DNA of 64,000 nt, from the NCBI GenBank assembly GCA_963736685.1, contig CAVTPZ010000018.1, positions 1 to 64,000 on the forward strand, given 5' to 3'. The DNA is from DASUPK01 sp963736685. GTDB taxonomy: Bacteria > Actinomycetota > Thermoleophilia > Solirubrobacterales > 70-9. Below are positions 33,574 through 42,520 of the stretch, piece after piece. The stretch's first letter is position 1. Every line of letters starts with the position of its first letter. The translations under genes and the position numbers were made by a program. The notes beneath the pieces are model-generated. The model ran no database searches, was not told where the DNA came from, and saw only the letters and a list, made by a program, of their open reading frames with translations.

Positions 33574-34025
33574 GGGCGATCGCCCTCGTCTGCCTGGTAC
33601 CGGCCCTGCTGGCCGCGGCCAGCGGCACCGCCGCCGCCGCGACGCAGGCCTCCCTGCCGGACATCGAGGACGAGGTGATGTGCATCGTCTGCGGTACCCT
33701 GCTGGCCGAGTCGGAGTCGCCTCAGGCAGACCGCGAGCGGGCCCTGATCCGGAAGCTGATCGCCCAGGGCAAGAGCAAGGACGAGATCAAGGACGCGCTG
33801 CTCGCCGAGTACGGGCCGCGCGTCCTCGCGACGCCCACCGGGCACGGCTTCGACCTGCTCGCCTGGATCGTCCCCGGCCTCGGGATTCTGATCGCGGCCG
33901 TCGTGCTCACCTTCGGCGCCCTGCGGCTGCGGGGGCGCAGGGGCGATCGCGAGCCTCCGCCCGAGCTCGACCCCGCCGACGCTGCACGCCTCAGCGAGGA
34001 CATGTCCACCTACGATCGCCCCTGA
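33570..34025 (+). CDS. ccmH: Cytochrome c maturation protein CcmH
   Basis: About 151 residues: a signal peptide (LVCLVPALLAAASGTAAAA), the CcmH/CcdL domain with redox pair EVMCIVCGTLLAESES instead of the textbook LRCxxCQ, and a C-terminal membrane helix (LLAWIVPGLGILIAAVVLTF). It completes, with ccmE/F/G, the later steps of System I. ccmA-D are not in this window. Confidence 0.9.
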   Translation: MRAIALVCLVPALLAAASGTAAAATQASLPDIEDEVMCIVCGTLLAESESPQADRERALIRKLIAQGKSKDEIKDALLAEYGPRVLATPTGHGFDLLAWIVPGLGILIAAVVLTFGALRLRGRRGDREPPPELDPADAARLSEDMSTYDRP

Positions 34026-34036
34026 ACGGGTGACGC

Positions 34037-35704
34037 CTACATCCGCTCGGGCGCCGAGATCCCCAGCAGCCCGAGCGTGCGCGCGATCGTTCGCTTGGTG
34101 AGCAGGCAGAGCCCGAGCCGCGCCTCCTCGACCCCATCCCCCTCGGCCCCGACCACCTGGCAGTCCCGGTAGAAGGCGTGGAAGTCCCGTGCCACCTCCA
34201 TCGAGTACGCGCAGAGCCGGTGCGGCGCGCGGCGCGAGCCCGCCTCGGCGATCTCGTCCGGTAGCTCGCAGAGGCGCTTGATCAACGCCCGCTCCGAGGG
34301 CTCCGCCGGCAACGCGGCGAAGTCGGAGGCGGCTCGCTGCTCGGCCCCCTCACCCGCCTTGCGGAGGATGCTCGAGATGCGCGCGTGGGCGTACTGGACG
34401 TAGTAGACGGGGTTCTCATTCGAGGTCTTGCGCGCGAGCTCGAGGTCGAGGTCCACCGGGGTGTCGTGGCTGCGCTGCAGCATGAAGAAGCGCGCCGCGT
34501 CGGGGCCGATGTCATCCATCAGCTCATCGAGGGTGACGAAGTCCCCGCTGCGCTTCGACATCTGCGATCGCTCCCCGCCCTCGATGACATGAACCAGCTG
34601 CATGATCGCCACCTCGAGGGAGTCCGGGTCATAGCCGAGCACCGCCAGGGCGGCTCGCAGGCGCTCGACGTAGCCGTGGTGGTCGGCGCCGAGGACGTCG
34701 ATCAGCCTGTCCGACCCGCGCTCGAGCTTGTCGCGGTGGTAGGCGAGATCGGAGAGCAGATAGGTGGGGTCGCCGTCCGAGCGAACCAGGACGCGGTCCT
34801 TGTCGTCGCCGAAGCTGCTGGTCCGGAGCCAGGTCGCCCCCTCGCTCTCGTAGACATGACCGCCCTCCCGGGCCTGCTCGAGTGCGCGCTCGACGGCTCC
34901 CGAGTCGTGCAGTTCACGCTCCGAGGACCAGGTGTCGAAGACGACGCCGTAGCGGCGCAGCGTCTCTTCGGCCGCAGCCAGCATCAGGGCGATCCCGCGG
35001 CGCCCGATCGAATCGCGCTCGTCGGCGCTCAGCCCCTCCTGCTCGAGGCTCTCGGCGATCTCCACGACGTAGTCGCCCTCATAGCCGTCCTCCGGGACGG
35101 GTTGTCCCTTCATCCGCGCGGCGATCGAGGCGGCGAAACGGTCGATCTGCCCTCCGCGGTCGTTGGCGTAGTACTCGCGCGTCATCGGGTGCCCGATGAA
35201 TTCGAGGATCCGCGCGATCGAGTCGCCCAGGGCCGCACCCCTCCCTCCGGCCGCGGTGATCGGGCCGGTCGGGTTGGCCGAGACGAACTCGACGTTGATC
35301 CGCTCGCTCGTCGCCTCGGTCCGAGCCGGCCGACCGAGGTCGTTCCCTGCGGCCGCCAGCTCGCCCGTCGCACGCCGGTACCAGTCCTCCGACAGGAAGA
35401 GGTTCAGGAAACCCGGGCCCGCGACCTCCACCCTCTCGATGGTGCCCTCCAGGCTCCGGTCGAGCTCCTCCGCCAGCTTCTCGGCGGTCCCACGCGGCTG
35501 CTCGCCCAGGGTGGGCGCCAGCAGCATCGCAGCGTTGGTCGAGTAGTCGCCGAATTCGGGCTTCGGGGGACGCTCCAGGGTCGGCCGTGCGCTTGGCGCC
35601 TCGGCGCCGTCACGCAGAGACGAGGCGGCTGCCTCGACGGCCGAACGGAGCTCTGCGACCGGGTCTGCGGAACGGGAGCCGAGCCGACGGATCGACGCGG
35701 TCAA
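34037..35704 (-). CDS. argS: Arginyl-tRNA synthetase
   Basis: Class I synthetase of ~555 residues: INVEFVSANPTGP, REYYANDRGGQIDR, GADHHGYVERLRAAL, the KMSKS-like QMSKRSGDFVTL and a C-terminal anticodon domain (NPVYYVQYAHARISSILR). The HIGH signature expected right after NPTGP (usually LHVGHGRG) reads ITAAGGRG. The start is uncertain: I used TTG 35704, which follows the rlmH stop; a TTG at 35746 would overlap rlmH. Confidence 0.92.
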   Translation of the reverse strand: MTASIRRLGSRSADPVAELRSAVEAAASSLRDGAEAPSARPTLERPPKPEFGDYSTNAAMLLAPTLGEQPRGTAEKLAEELDRSLEGTIERVEVAGPGFLNLFLSEDWYRRATGELAAAGNDLGRPARTEATSERINVEFVSANPTGPITAAGGRGAALGDSIARILEFIGHPMTREYYANDRGGQIDRFAASIAARMKGQPVPEDGYEGDYVVEIAESLEQEGLSADERDSIGRRGIALMLAAAEETLRRYGVVFDTWSSERELHDSGAVERALEQAREGGHVYESEGATWLRTSSFGDDKDRVLVRSDGDPTYLLSDLAYHRDKLERGSDRLIDVLGADHHGYVERLRAALAVLGYDPDSLEVAIMQLVHVIEGGERSQMSKRSGDFVTLDELMDDIGPDAARFFMLQRSHDTPVDLDLELARKTSNENPVYYVQYAHARISSILRKAGEGAEQRAASDFAALPAEPSERALIKRLCELPDEIAEAGSRRAPHRLCAYSMEVARDFHAFYRDCQVVGAEGDGVEEARLGLCLLTKRTIARTLGLLGISAPERM

Positions 35705-35720
35705 AGATCGACCTGTCGAA

Positions 35721-36137
35721 CTAGAGGTGGTAATGCTCCCCGGCAAGGATCTTGGTCGCGCGGAAGAGCTGCTCCAGCAGGACGACGCGAGCGAGCTGGT
35801 GGGCCATCGTCTGCGGGCCGAGCGAGATGCGCTCGTCGACCAGCCCCATCGTCCTGGCGGACAGCCCCTCGGGACCGCCGACCAGGAAGCAGATGTCCTG
35901 GGCGTCGATGCGGCGCTCGGAGAGCCAGCTCGCCCAGGCCCTCGAGCTGAGCGCGCGCCCGCCGCGATCCAGGGCGACGACGTGCGAACGCGTCGGAATC
36001 CGGCCCTCGATGTTGACCTCGTCGCGGACCTCGATCACGTCGACGGGCTGGTGGCGCTGGAGCATCTTGCGGTAGTGCGCGTCCGCCTCCGCGAAGGGCG
36101 CCTTCACCTTTCCCACCACCACGATCGTGACCTTCAA
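35721..36137 (-). CDS. rlmH: 23S rRNA (pseudouridine1915-N3)-methyltransferase RlmH
   Basis: A 138-residue SPOUT methyltransferase: KVTIVVVGKVKAPF at the start, the SAM-site FLVGGPEGLS and the conserved C-terminal LLEQLFRATKILAGEHYH. It methylates helix 69 of 23S rRNA in 70S ribosomes. Its TTG start overlaps the M48 gene stop (TTGA). Confidence 0.95.
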   Translation of the reverse strand: MKVTIVVVGKVKAPFAEADAHYRKMLQRHQPVDVIEVRDEVNIEGRIPTRSHVVALDRGGRALSSRAWASWLSERRIDAQDICFLVGGPEGLSARTMGLVDERISLGPQTMAHQLARVVLLEQLFRATKILAGEHYHL

Positions 36138-37384
36138 GGCCGCTCGCCCTGCTCCCAGGCGACCGCCGCGCCGATCCGGTCCACCGCTGGCGGATGGGTG
36201 CCGAACAGGAAGGTGAAGATCGTCGGCGGGTCCGGGTCGGAGAGGTTCCGGTAGGCGAGCTGCCGCTGGAGCTGGATCATGCCCCTCGGGTCGTTCGTGA
36301 GCTGGAGGGAGAACGTGTCGGCCCGGGACTCCACCGAGCGCGAGAGCTGGTTGCCGGCGATCCCGACCACGAAGGAGGTCGCCACGATCGCCAGGGCGAG
36401 GGCGGGCAGGTACGCCGGGGTCCCGGGCTGGACGCCGCGGCGTCGGGCGATTCCGCCCGACATCAACGAGATGAAGATGAGGGACAGCGGCGTGACGATC
36501 GCGACGAAGAGCAGACCGCGCTGGATGTCGTTGCCGTGCACATGCCCGAGCTCGTGTGCCACTACCGCCCGGCGCTCGCCCCGATTGAGGTCATGGATGA
36601 GCGTGTCGTAGAGAACGACCTGCTTCGAGGACCCCAGACCGTTGACGTAGGCGTTGATCGCCGTGGTCCGCTTGCTCGCGTCCACCTCGTAGACGTGCCC
36701 GACGTCCACCCCGGCCTTCTTGGCGAGCTCGAGGACGTCGGTGCGCGCCTGCCCCGGTGGAAGCTCGTCGAACTTGTTGAACAGGGGGGCGATCACGACC
36801 GGCGCCAGCCAGGTCACGATCGCCGCGCCGGCGAGCACCGCCGCGCTGCCCGGGATCCACCAGCGCGAGCCGAAGCGACGCATCAGCCAGAGCCCGAAGG
36901 TGCCCACCAGGCCCGCGAGCACGGCGCCGATCGCGGTCCCCTTGCCCCAATCGCTCAGAAAGCCGCCGACGGATTGGGTCGAGAGGCCGACGTCGACCGA
37001 GCGCTGGTGGGCCCAGATGCCGAAGGGCAGCGTGACCGCGGCCACCGTCAGCGAGAGGCCGGCGGCGGCAGCGGCACCGCCGAGCACGGGGCGCGCGCCC
37101 AATTTCTCCAGCACCCTCCGGCTGACTGCCGGCCGCCCGGTGGCCAGCAGGACCAGAACCACGCCCTCGGTGAGCAGGCCACCGACCAGGATCAGCCGCT
37201 GCCCCGAGCCGTAGTCGCGGGCCTTGGTGAGCTCGGCGTGCGAAAAGTAGGCGTTCTCGTCCACGTGGACGGGCTGCTCGATGTCGCGGGGACGGAGCAG
37301 CCAGGCGGCGGCCTCGGCGACGACCACCGCCGCAACGGCTGTGACGCCCAGGCGCACCCATATGGACGACGATCGGCCGGGCAC
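36134..37384 (-). CDS. M48 family integral membrane metalloprotease (Ste24-like)
   Basis: About 416 residues with several membrane helices. Zinc-protease motif VVAHELGHVHGND, third ligand Glu in SVESRADTFSLQL, and the CAAX-protease-like ASKRTTAINAYVNGLGSSKQVVLYDTLI (given in parts). I used GTG 37384; the frame extends to 37447 but would overlap the divergent phosphoesterase gene. Likely membrane protein quality control. Confidence 0.88.
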   Translation of the reverse strand: MPGRSSSIWVRLGVTAVAAVVVAEAAAWLLRPRDIEQPVHVDENAYFSHAELTKARDYGSGQRLILVGGLLTEGVVLVLLATGRPAVSRRVLEKLGARPVLGGAAAAAGLSLTVAAVTLPFGIWAHQRSVDVGLSTQSVGGFLSDWGKGTAIGAVLAGLVGTFGLWLMRRFGSRWWIPGSAAVLAGAAIVTWLAPVVIAPLFNKFDELPPGQARTDVLELAKKAGVDVGHVYEVDASKRTTAINAYVNGLGSSKQVVLYDTLIHDLNRGERRAVVAHELGHVHGNDIQRGLLFVAIVTPLSLIFISLMSGGIARRRGVQPGTPAYLPALALAIVATSFVVGIAGNQLSRSVESRADTFSLQLTNDPRGMIQLQRQLAYRNLSDPDPPTIFTFLFGTHPPAVDRIGAAVAWEQGERP

Positions 37385-37434
37385 CGCCCTACGATAAACC
37401 GCCCCCTTGGGGGGTCCTCGAGAGCGGAAACCCC

Positions 37435-38172
37435 GTGAAAGTCGCAATCCTGACCGACATCCACAGCAACCTGCCGGCGCTCGAGGCCGTCCTCTCGGCG
37501 ATCGACGAGGCCGGAATCGAGCGCCGCTGGTGCCTGGGGGACGTGGTCGGGTACGGCGCGCAGCCCGACGAGTGCACGAAGCTGGTCTCCGAGCGCTGCG
37601 AGCTCAGCCTGGTCGGGAACCACGATCTCGCCGTCACGGGGGAAATCAGCACCGAGGTCTTCTCGGCCTCGGCCGCCGCTGCCGTCGAGTGGACGCGTGC
37701 CAACTCGGATGACTCGACGATCGACTTCCTGAAGGCCCAGAGGCCGGAGAACACCGAGCACGAGGTCGGCCTCTATCACGCCTCCCCGCGCGATCCGGTC
37801 TGGGAGTACGTCCTCGCGGTCGACCAGGCGCGTGAGTGCATCGCCGAGCAGGCCTCCAGGGTGTGCTTCATCGGCCATTCGCATGTCGCCCTCTGGTTCT
37901 CCGACAGCGACGGCCCTCCCGGCGCCGACGGCGGCGGACAGGCCGAGGACGGCCGGGTGATGGACCTCTCGGAGCACCGCTGGCTGCTCAATCCCGGCAG
38001 CGTCGGCCAGCCTCGCGACGGCGATCCGCGCGCGGCCTGGCTCGAGCTAGACACGGACGAATGGAAGGCCGGCTATCACCGCGTGGGCTACGACATCGAC
38101 ACGGCGGCGGAGGCGATCAGGGAGGCGGGGCTCCCCGAGTTGCTCGCCGACCGCCTCTACGTGGGCCAATGA
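37435..38172 (+). CDS. YfcE-type metallophosphoesterase
   Basis: A 245-residue calcineurin-like phosphoesterase. Metal ligands: LTDIHSNLPALEA, LGDVVGYG, LVGNHDLA, and the later FIGHSHVALWF and LLNPGSVGQPRDGDPRA. Complete for the family. It likely hydrolyses a phosphodiester; substrate unknown. Followed by a lipoprotein and Ser/Thr kinase gene on the same strand. Confidence 0.9.
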   Translation: MKVAILTDIHSNLPALEAVLSAIDEAGIERRWCLGDVVGYGAQPDECTKLVSERCELSLVGNHDLAVTGEISTEVFSASAAAAVEWTRANSDDSTIDFLKAQRPENTEHEVGLYHASPRDPVWEYVLAVDQARECIAEQASRVCFIGHSHVALWFSDSDGPPGADGGGQAEDGRVMDLSEHRWLLNPGSVGQPRDGDPRAAWLELDTDEWKAGYHRVGYDIDTAAEAIREAGLPELLADRLYVGQ

Positions 38173-38228
38173 TGGCGCCGAAACGCGTGAAGACTGGACT
38201 TTCAGGCGCCCCGGCTAGTATCGCCGCG

Positions 38229-38729
38229 ATGCCGAATTCGCTCCGGCCAGCAGTGCTTGCCCTCTTCCTGGCGGCCGCCGCCGCGGGCATTCTGGGCTGC
38301 GGCGGATCGAACAGCCCGGACCCGTCGCTGACCGCCCAGGAGGCGGCTGTGCTGAGTTCCAAGATCGACGAGATCGAGGCCAACGTCCAGGTCGGCAGCT
38401 GCCTCGTCGCCGCTGACAAGACCGACGATCTGATCGCCGACGTCCAGGAGCTGCCGTCTTCGGTCAACTCCGACGTCAAGAGCGCACTGGAGAACGGAGC
38501 CAACCAGCTCAAGGTCCTGCTCGCCGATCCGAGTCAGTGCGAGGGCCACACCACCACCTCGGAGCCGACCACCAGCACGCCCCCCACGACGCAGGAGACC
38601 ACGACCACCAAGACTCAACCCACGACGACCACGACGCGCACCCAGACGCAGCCGACCACGACGGTGAACACCTCGACGCAGGGCACCACGATCGGCAGCC
38701 CCTCGGGCGGGATCGGACCGGGACAATGA
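38229..38729 (+). CDS. Lipoprotein with Thr-rich C-terminal stalk
   Basis: About 166 residues. Lipobox in AAAAAGILGCGG; a helical extracellular domain (QEAAVLSSKIDEIEANVQ, one Cys pair) and then ~65 residues dominated by Thr, Pro and Gln. ATG 38229 gives the best signal peptide; in-frame ATGs at 38169/38172 overlap the phosphoesterase stop. Stop overlaps the kinase ATG (ATGA), so it may be a sensor or wall-spanning partner for the kinase (inference). Confidence 0.75.
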   Translation: MPNSLRPAVLALFLAAAAAGILGCGGSNSPDPSLTAQEAAVLSSKIDEIEANVQVGSCLVAADKTDDLIADVQELPSSVNSDVKSALENGANQLKVLLADPSQCEGHTTTSEPTTSTPPTTQETTTTKTQPTTTTTRTQTQPTTTVNTSTQGTTIGSPSGGIGPGQ

Positions 38730-39919
38730 GCCCGCGCAGCCCCAAGGGCGAGCTGATCTCCGACCGCTACCGGATCGAGGACCGGCTCGGATCGGGAGGG
38801 ATGTCGACGGTCTTCCGCGCGACCGACACGATCCTCGAGCGGACGGTGGCGGTGAAGATCCTCGCCGAGCATCTCTCCGACGACGACCGCTTCGTCGCCC
38901 GGTTCCGCCGCGAGGCACTGGCGGTCGCGAAGCTCGTCCACCCGAACATCGTGCAGGTCTACGACACCGGCAACGACGGTGGGCAGTACTACATCGTCAT
39001 GGAGTACGTCCGGGGCCGCTCGGGCGCCCAGCTGCTCCAGGCGGAGGGCAAGCTGGACCCCGAGACCTCGGTCGAGATCGGCATCCAGGCCTGCGCGGGC
39101 CTGGACTACGCCCACCGCCACGGGATCATCCACCGCGACGTCAAGCCGGGGAACCTGATGATCATCGGGGGCCCGGCGGGTGGCGGCGACATGACGGTGA
39201 AGCTCGCCGACTTCGGCATCGCTCGGGCGAGCGAGCAGACCAGGATCACCCAGGTCGGCTCGGTCGTCGGGACCGCGGCCTATCTGGCCCCCGAACAGGC
39301 GCGCGGCGATGAAGCGAACCCCTCCTCTGATGTCTACTCCCTCGGCGTCGTGCTCTACCAGTTCCTCACCGGCCGCCTGCCCTACGAGGGCGCCTCGCTC
39401 GCCGAGCTGGCGGTCCGCCAGCAGTCCGAGCAGCCGCTTCACCCCAGCTCCTACAGCGAGGATGTCCCGGAGGCCGTCGGCGACGCCGTCCTCGTCGCCC
39501 TCGAGTCGGATCCCTCGCGGCGCTTCGCCGCCGCGGGCGAGCTCGCCGACGCGCTGCGTCGCGGGCTCACCGGCGAGTCCCCGGTCCGCACCGCGCAGAC
39601 GCGGGTGCTCGGCGGCGACGCTCCGACCTCGGCCACGCGGCACCTGCCGCGCACCCGCACTCAGCGACAGCGCCGGCCGGTGCAGCCGAGAGGGCGCCAG
39701 GATGCGGCCCAGCAACCGCGCCGCCGGCGAGCTCCGCAGATGGCCCGCAACCTCCTCGCCCTGATCGCGATCCTCCTGCTGGCCGCCGTGGTCGCCGCCA
39801 TCGTGGTGCTGGCCTCGGGCAACAACGGCGGGAAGATCAACCTGGATCAGGTCGTCAAGCAGAACGTGAACGACCAGATCGACGCCCTCAAGCAGGTCGT
39901 CGACGACAACACGAAGTAG
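38726..39919 (+). CDS. Membrane Ser/Thr protein kinase (PknB-like)
   Basis: About 397 residues. Kinase motifs: GSGGMSTVFRATD, VAVKIL, HRDVKPGNLM with catalytic Asp, KLADFGIAR, and GTAAYLAPEQARG. After a basic, Gln/Arg-rich juxtamembrane segment one membrane helix follows (NLLALIAILLLAAVVAAIVVL) and a short ~40-residue outside tail. No PASTA domains, so sensing may rely on a partner, possibly the coupled lipoprotein upstream. Confidence 0.93.
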   Translation: MSPRSPKGELISDRYRIEDRLGSGGMSTVFRATDTILERTVAVKILAEHLSDDDRFVARFRREALAVAKLVHPNIVQVYDTGNDGGQYYIVMEYVRGRSGAQLLQAEGKLDPETSVEIGIQACAGLDYAHRHGIIHRDVKPGNLMIIGGPAGGGDMTVKLADFGIARASEQTRITQVGSVVGTAAYLAPEQARGDEANPSSDVYSLGVVLYQFLTGRLPYEGASLAELAVRQQSEQPLHPSSYSEDVPEAVGDAVLVALESDPSRRFAAAGELADALRRGLTGESPVRTAQTRVLGGDAPTSATRHLPRTRTQRQRRPVQPRGRQDAAQQPRRRRAPQMARNLLALIAILLLAAVVAAIVVLASGNNGGKINLDQVVKQNVNDQIDALKQVVDDNTK

Positions 39920-39967
39920 CGGCCACATTGGCCGCGGCCCGCTTCGACGCTTGGAGGTCTGCTTTCA

Positions 39968-39997
39968 GACCGCTGCTTTGCATGGAAAGCAGCGGTC
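39968..39997 (+). repeat. Palindrome copy 1 (A-type loop GCATGG)
   Basis: Perfect 12-bp arms GACCGCTGCTTT/AAAGCAGCGGTC around GCATGG. Longest and cleanest copy of the dispersed palindrome family found at 39.9-52.6 kb; may also act as terminator after the kinase gene. Confidence 0.85.
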
Positions 39998-40010
39998 CTT
40001 AGAGAGGCCC

Positions 40011-40030
40011 CTGCTTTTCGCGCGAAGCAG
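40011..40030. repeat. Palindrome copy 2 (C-type loop)
   Basis: CTGCTT/AAGCAG arms around TTCGCGCG. Same stem as the family but a different loop; lies just outside the MetF-like stop. Confidence 0.6.
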
Positions 40031-40034
40031 CAGG

Positions 40035-40865
40035 TCAGCTAATCGGTTCCTCTCGCCGCTCCGACACGCCGCGCGCGCTACGGAACGCCGCCGCCACGTC
40101 CCGCGTTTCGACTTCCGCGCCGAGCGGATAGACGTGCAACGCATCGACTCCGGGCACGGCTGCGAGTTCCGCAGCAAGCTCGACCGCAAGGTCGACGCCT
40201 CCGCCGGCCCTGACCCTCCGGTCGGCGGACTCCGGGATCACACATCCGGGCAGCGCTCGCACGTTGTCAGCCATGCGTGCGGTTCGCAGTACGCCGACGC
40301 CGGCGTAGAACCGGACCCTCGCGAGGAGATCCGAGGCAGTGGCGAAGAATCGCTGGAGCGCATCGAGGTCGAACACCATCTGCGACTGGAGAAAGTCGAC
40401 GCCTGCGGTCAGCTTCTTCTCGAGCAGCCGTAGCTCGCGGTGGAGGTCGGGCGCGAACGGGTTTACGACAGCGCCGACCGCAAGCTCATGCGGCTGAGCC
40501 CATTCCTTTGCTTTGGCGATAAGCGACGTTGCGGTCAGGTCTTTGACGCGAGGTACTCCCTCCACAGGGTCTCCATAAAGGCAGAGGACGCCCTCCGACC
40601 CAAGCGCGGCGGCACCCACTACCTGGGATTGCAGTGCCATGCGATTGCGGTCGCGGCACGAGACGTGCACGACGGTCGCGACGCCCTGCTCGCGAGCCAA
40701 AGCCACGGCCGCCAGCGGCGACATCCGCGGTTGGCCGGCATGGTTGTCGGTAAGACCGACCAGGTCAACGGTATCGGCGAGCGCCGCGATTCGTTCGCGG
40801 ACTCGCAGTGCATCCGGCCTACCCGGCAGTGAGATCTCGGCCGAAGTCAATGCGGCGAGCGGCAT
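40035..40865 (-). CDS. MetF-like methylenetetrahydrofolate reductase
   Basis: About 276 residues of the flavin-dependent MTHFR barrel: SLPGRPDALRVRERIAAL, LVGLTDNHAGQPRMSPLAAVALAREQG (in parts), HVSCRDRNRMALQSQVVGA, and FLQSQMVFDLDAL. The CRDRN and SQMVFD motifs are the folate/FAD-site signatures. Short for MetF, as in many actinobacterial homologues. Flanked by palindrome copies 2 and 3. Confidence 0.85.
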   Translation of the reverse strand: MPLAALTSAEISLPGRPDALRVRERIAALADTVDLVGLTDNHAGQPRMSPLAAVALAREQGVATVVHVSCRDRNRMALQSQVVGAAALGSEGVLCLYGDPVEGVPRVKDLTATSLIAKAKEWAQPHELAVGAVVNPFAPDLHRELRLLEKKLTAGVDFLQSQMVFDLDALQRFFATASDLLARVRFYAGVGVLRTARMADNVRALPGCVIPESADRRVRAGGGVDLAVELAAELAAVPGVDALHVYPLGAEVETRDVAAAFRSARGVSERREEPIS

Positions 40866-40962
40866 CCCGTCAGGCTAACTCCCAATTCGAGCTGCCAGCG
40901 CGCTACCGCTTCCGCGTGAAAGCAGGAGCGCACGAGGCTCCGCACCGATCAGTCTGAAAGTG

Positions 40963-40982
40963 CTGCTTTGGACGAGAAGCAG
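40963..40982 (+). repeat. Palindrome copy 3 (B-type loop GGACGA)
   Basis: CTGCTT-TGGACGAG-AAGCAG, followed by a decayed A-type half (TGCTGCTTCGC) up to about 41000. Located between the MetF-like gene and the carboxyethylornithine synthase-like gene. Confidence 0.75.
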
Positions 40983-41016
40983 TAGTGCTGCTTCGCTGCG
41001 GCGGTTGGGAAACCGC

Positions 41017-42147
41017 TTAGAGCCGGTCGTGAGGGTAGTCCTCCGCGCGCCGCTGGAAGGAGATGATCCGGGGGTTCTGAACGACCCCATCGCGGACCTC
41101 AATCGCGCGGCGGATCGTCTCCTCCCGCCCCCAGACCTCGGGCCCCTCGCATAGCGGGCGCAGATAGGGGATCAGCGCCCTACTGATCTCCCAGGTCGCT
41201 GAGTTCCAGAGCAACGAGGGACTGTGGTCGACCGCATAGCAGCTCAGGCCGTCGCCGAGCTCGAAGATCGGCTTCTCGAAGCTGGTCGGATGCGCCCATT
41301 CGAAGCCCATCCCTGCGTCGGCGGAAACGTCAACGAAGAGCGTCCCCGGGCGAAACAGCGACAGCTCATCGTTGGTGACGAAGGTGAGGGGAGCCTCGAT
41401 GTCCTGGAATACGCAGTTGACGATTACGTCCTGTTCAGCCAGGAAGCCGGACACCGACTCTTCGCGACTGTCGAGCGCGAGCGGATGGTCGGGATCTCGG
41501 GTGTAAGTGATTAGGCGCACCGAGTGGATCGGCGCGGCAACCGCCGCTGCCTCGCGGTGGGTGAGCACAGAAACGTCGTGGATACCCATCGCCCTGAGGG
41601 CGAGCACCGCTCCGCGGCCCGTTGCGCCGAAACCGATCACGGCCGCTCGCAGCCGGCGCCCATACTCGCCGGTGATCCCCTTCAGCTGCATCGCGTGCAG
41701 AACCGAGCTGTATCCGGCCAACTCATTGTTCTGGTGGAAGACATGAAGGCCGAAGGACCCGTCGCGCGACCAGTGGTTCATCGCCTCCCAGGCGATCAAC
41801 GTCAGGCGGTGGTCGATCGCGAGCTGGGTGAGCTCCTCGTCCTGCACGCAGTGGACCCAGCCGCACAACACCTGGCCCTCGCGCATCTCTGCGAGGTCCG
41901 CCGGCATCGGCTTGGGAAGCAGCAGCAGGTCACATTCGCGCATCAGCTGTTCGCGTGTGCGCAGGCCGCCCACCAGGCGCTCGAGCTCTCCGTCGTCGAC
42001 GCCGAAGCGCGCTCCGTAGGCACGCTCGAGGAAGATTCGTGGCCGCAGGGCACCATCGAGCTCCTCGAGTTGGGACGGGTGGATCGGCAGCCTACGCTCG
42101 TTCTCCTTCCGTGAGCTGGCGATGATTCCGAGGCTTAGATTGTTCAT
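41017..42147 (-). CDS. N5-(carboxyethyl)ornithine synthase-like / alanine dehydrogenase-family protein
   Basis: About 376 residues from ATG 42147. N-terminal LGIIASSRKENERRLPIHPSQ, LLLPKPMPADL and the central Rossmann AAVIGFGATGRGAVLALRAMG match the alanine dehydrogenase/PNT-like fold, closest by motif to N5-(carboxyethyl)ornithine synthase (pyruvate + ornithine + NADPH). Conserved QNNELAGYSSVLHAMQ is also seen in that group. Exact substrate is inferred. Flanked by palindrome copies. Confidence 0.75.
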   Translation of the reverse strand: MNNLSLGIIASSRKENERRLPIHPSQLEELDGALRPRIFLERAYGARFGVDDGELERLVGGLRTREQLMRECDLLLLPKPMPADLAEMREGQVLCGWVHCVQDEELTQLAIDHRLTLIAWEAMNHWSRDGSFGLHVFHQNNELAGYSSVLHAMQLKGITGEYGRRLRAAVIGFGATGRGAVLALRAMGIHDVSVLTHREAAAVAAPIHSVRLITYTRDPDHPLALDSREESVSGFLAEQDVIVNCVFQDIEAPLTFVTNDELSLFRPGTLFVDVSADAGMGFEWAHPTSFEKPIFELGDGLSCYAVDHSPSLLWNSATWEISRALIPYLRPLCEGPEVWGREETIRRAIEVRDGVVQNPRIISFQRRAEDYPHDRL

Positions 42148-42333
42148 GAGCGCAGGCGCAGCAATCCGAGCCGGCCGCAGGGCCGGCCGCACAGGGAAAG
42201 CTATCTCGCCGCCGCCCCGGGGACTGTGTCGCAACCGTGGGCGCCGGATCGCTCAGATCTTCAGCTCTTCGCCCTTAAGGCCGCCGGATGAGACGCGCAT
42301 GAAAGTTCGCCAGTAAGCGGCTGGTGGCCCGGC

Positions 42334-42468
42334 AAGGTGGTGACGCGGGTCAGCGAGGCCTGTCCCTTCTGGGAGGCCGAGGCCGACGACCAGGACTACT
42401 TCCAGCGCTATCCGGACGGCTGCACGCCCCCCTTCCCGCGGCACGGTATGGAAGCTGCCAACCGCTGA
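42334..42468 (+). pseudogene. 3' relic of msrA (peptide methionine sulfoxide reductase A)
   Basis: In frame: KVVTRVSEACPFWEAE, then DDQDYFQRYPDG and PFPRHG before TGA. This is the C-terminal part of MsrA (normally ...PFWEAEEEHQDYLxRYPxGYTCHF). The first ~150 residues are missing and conserved positions have changed, so it is a dead fragment. It lies just before palindrome copy 4. Confidence 0.75.
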
Positions 42469-42520
42469 CCGCGCCCGAGTCTCAGCTGAATAGGACCGTC
42501 CCCACGTTCAAACCGGATAG

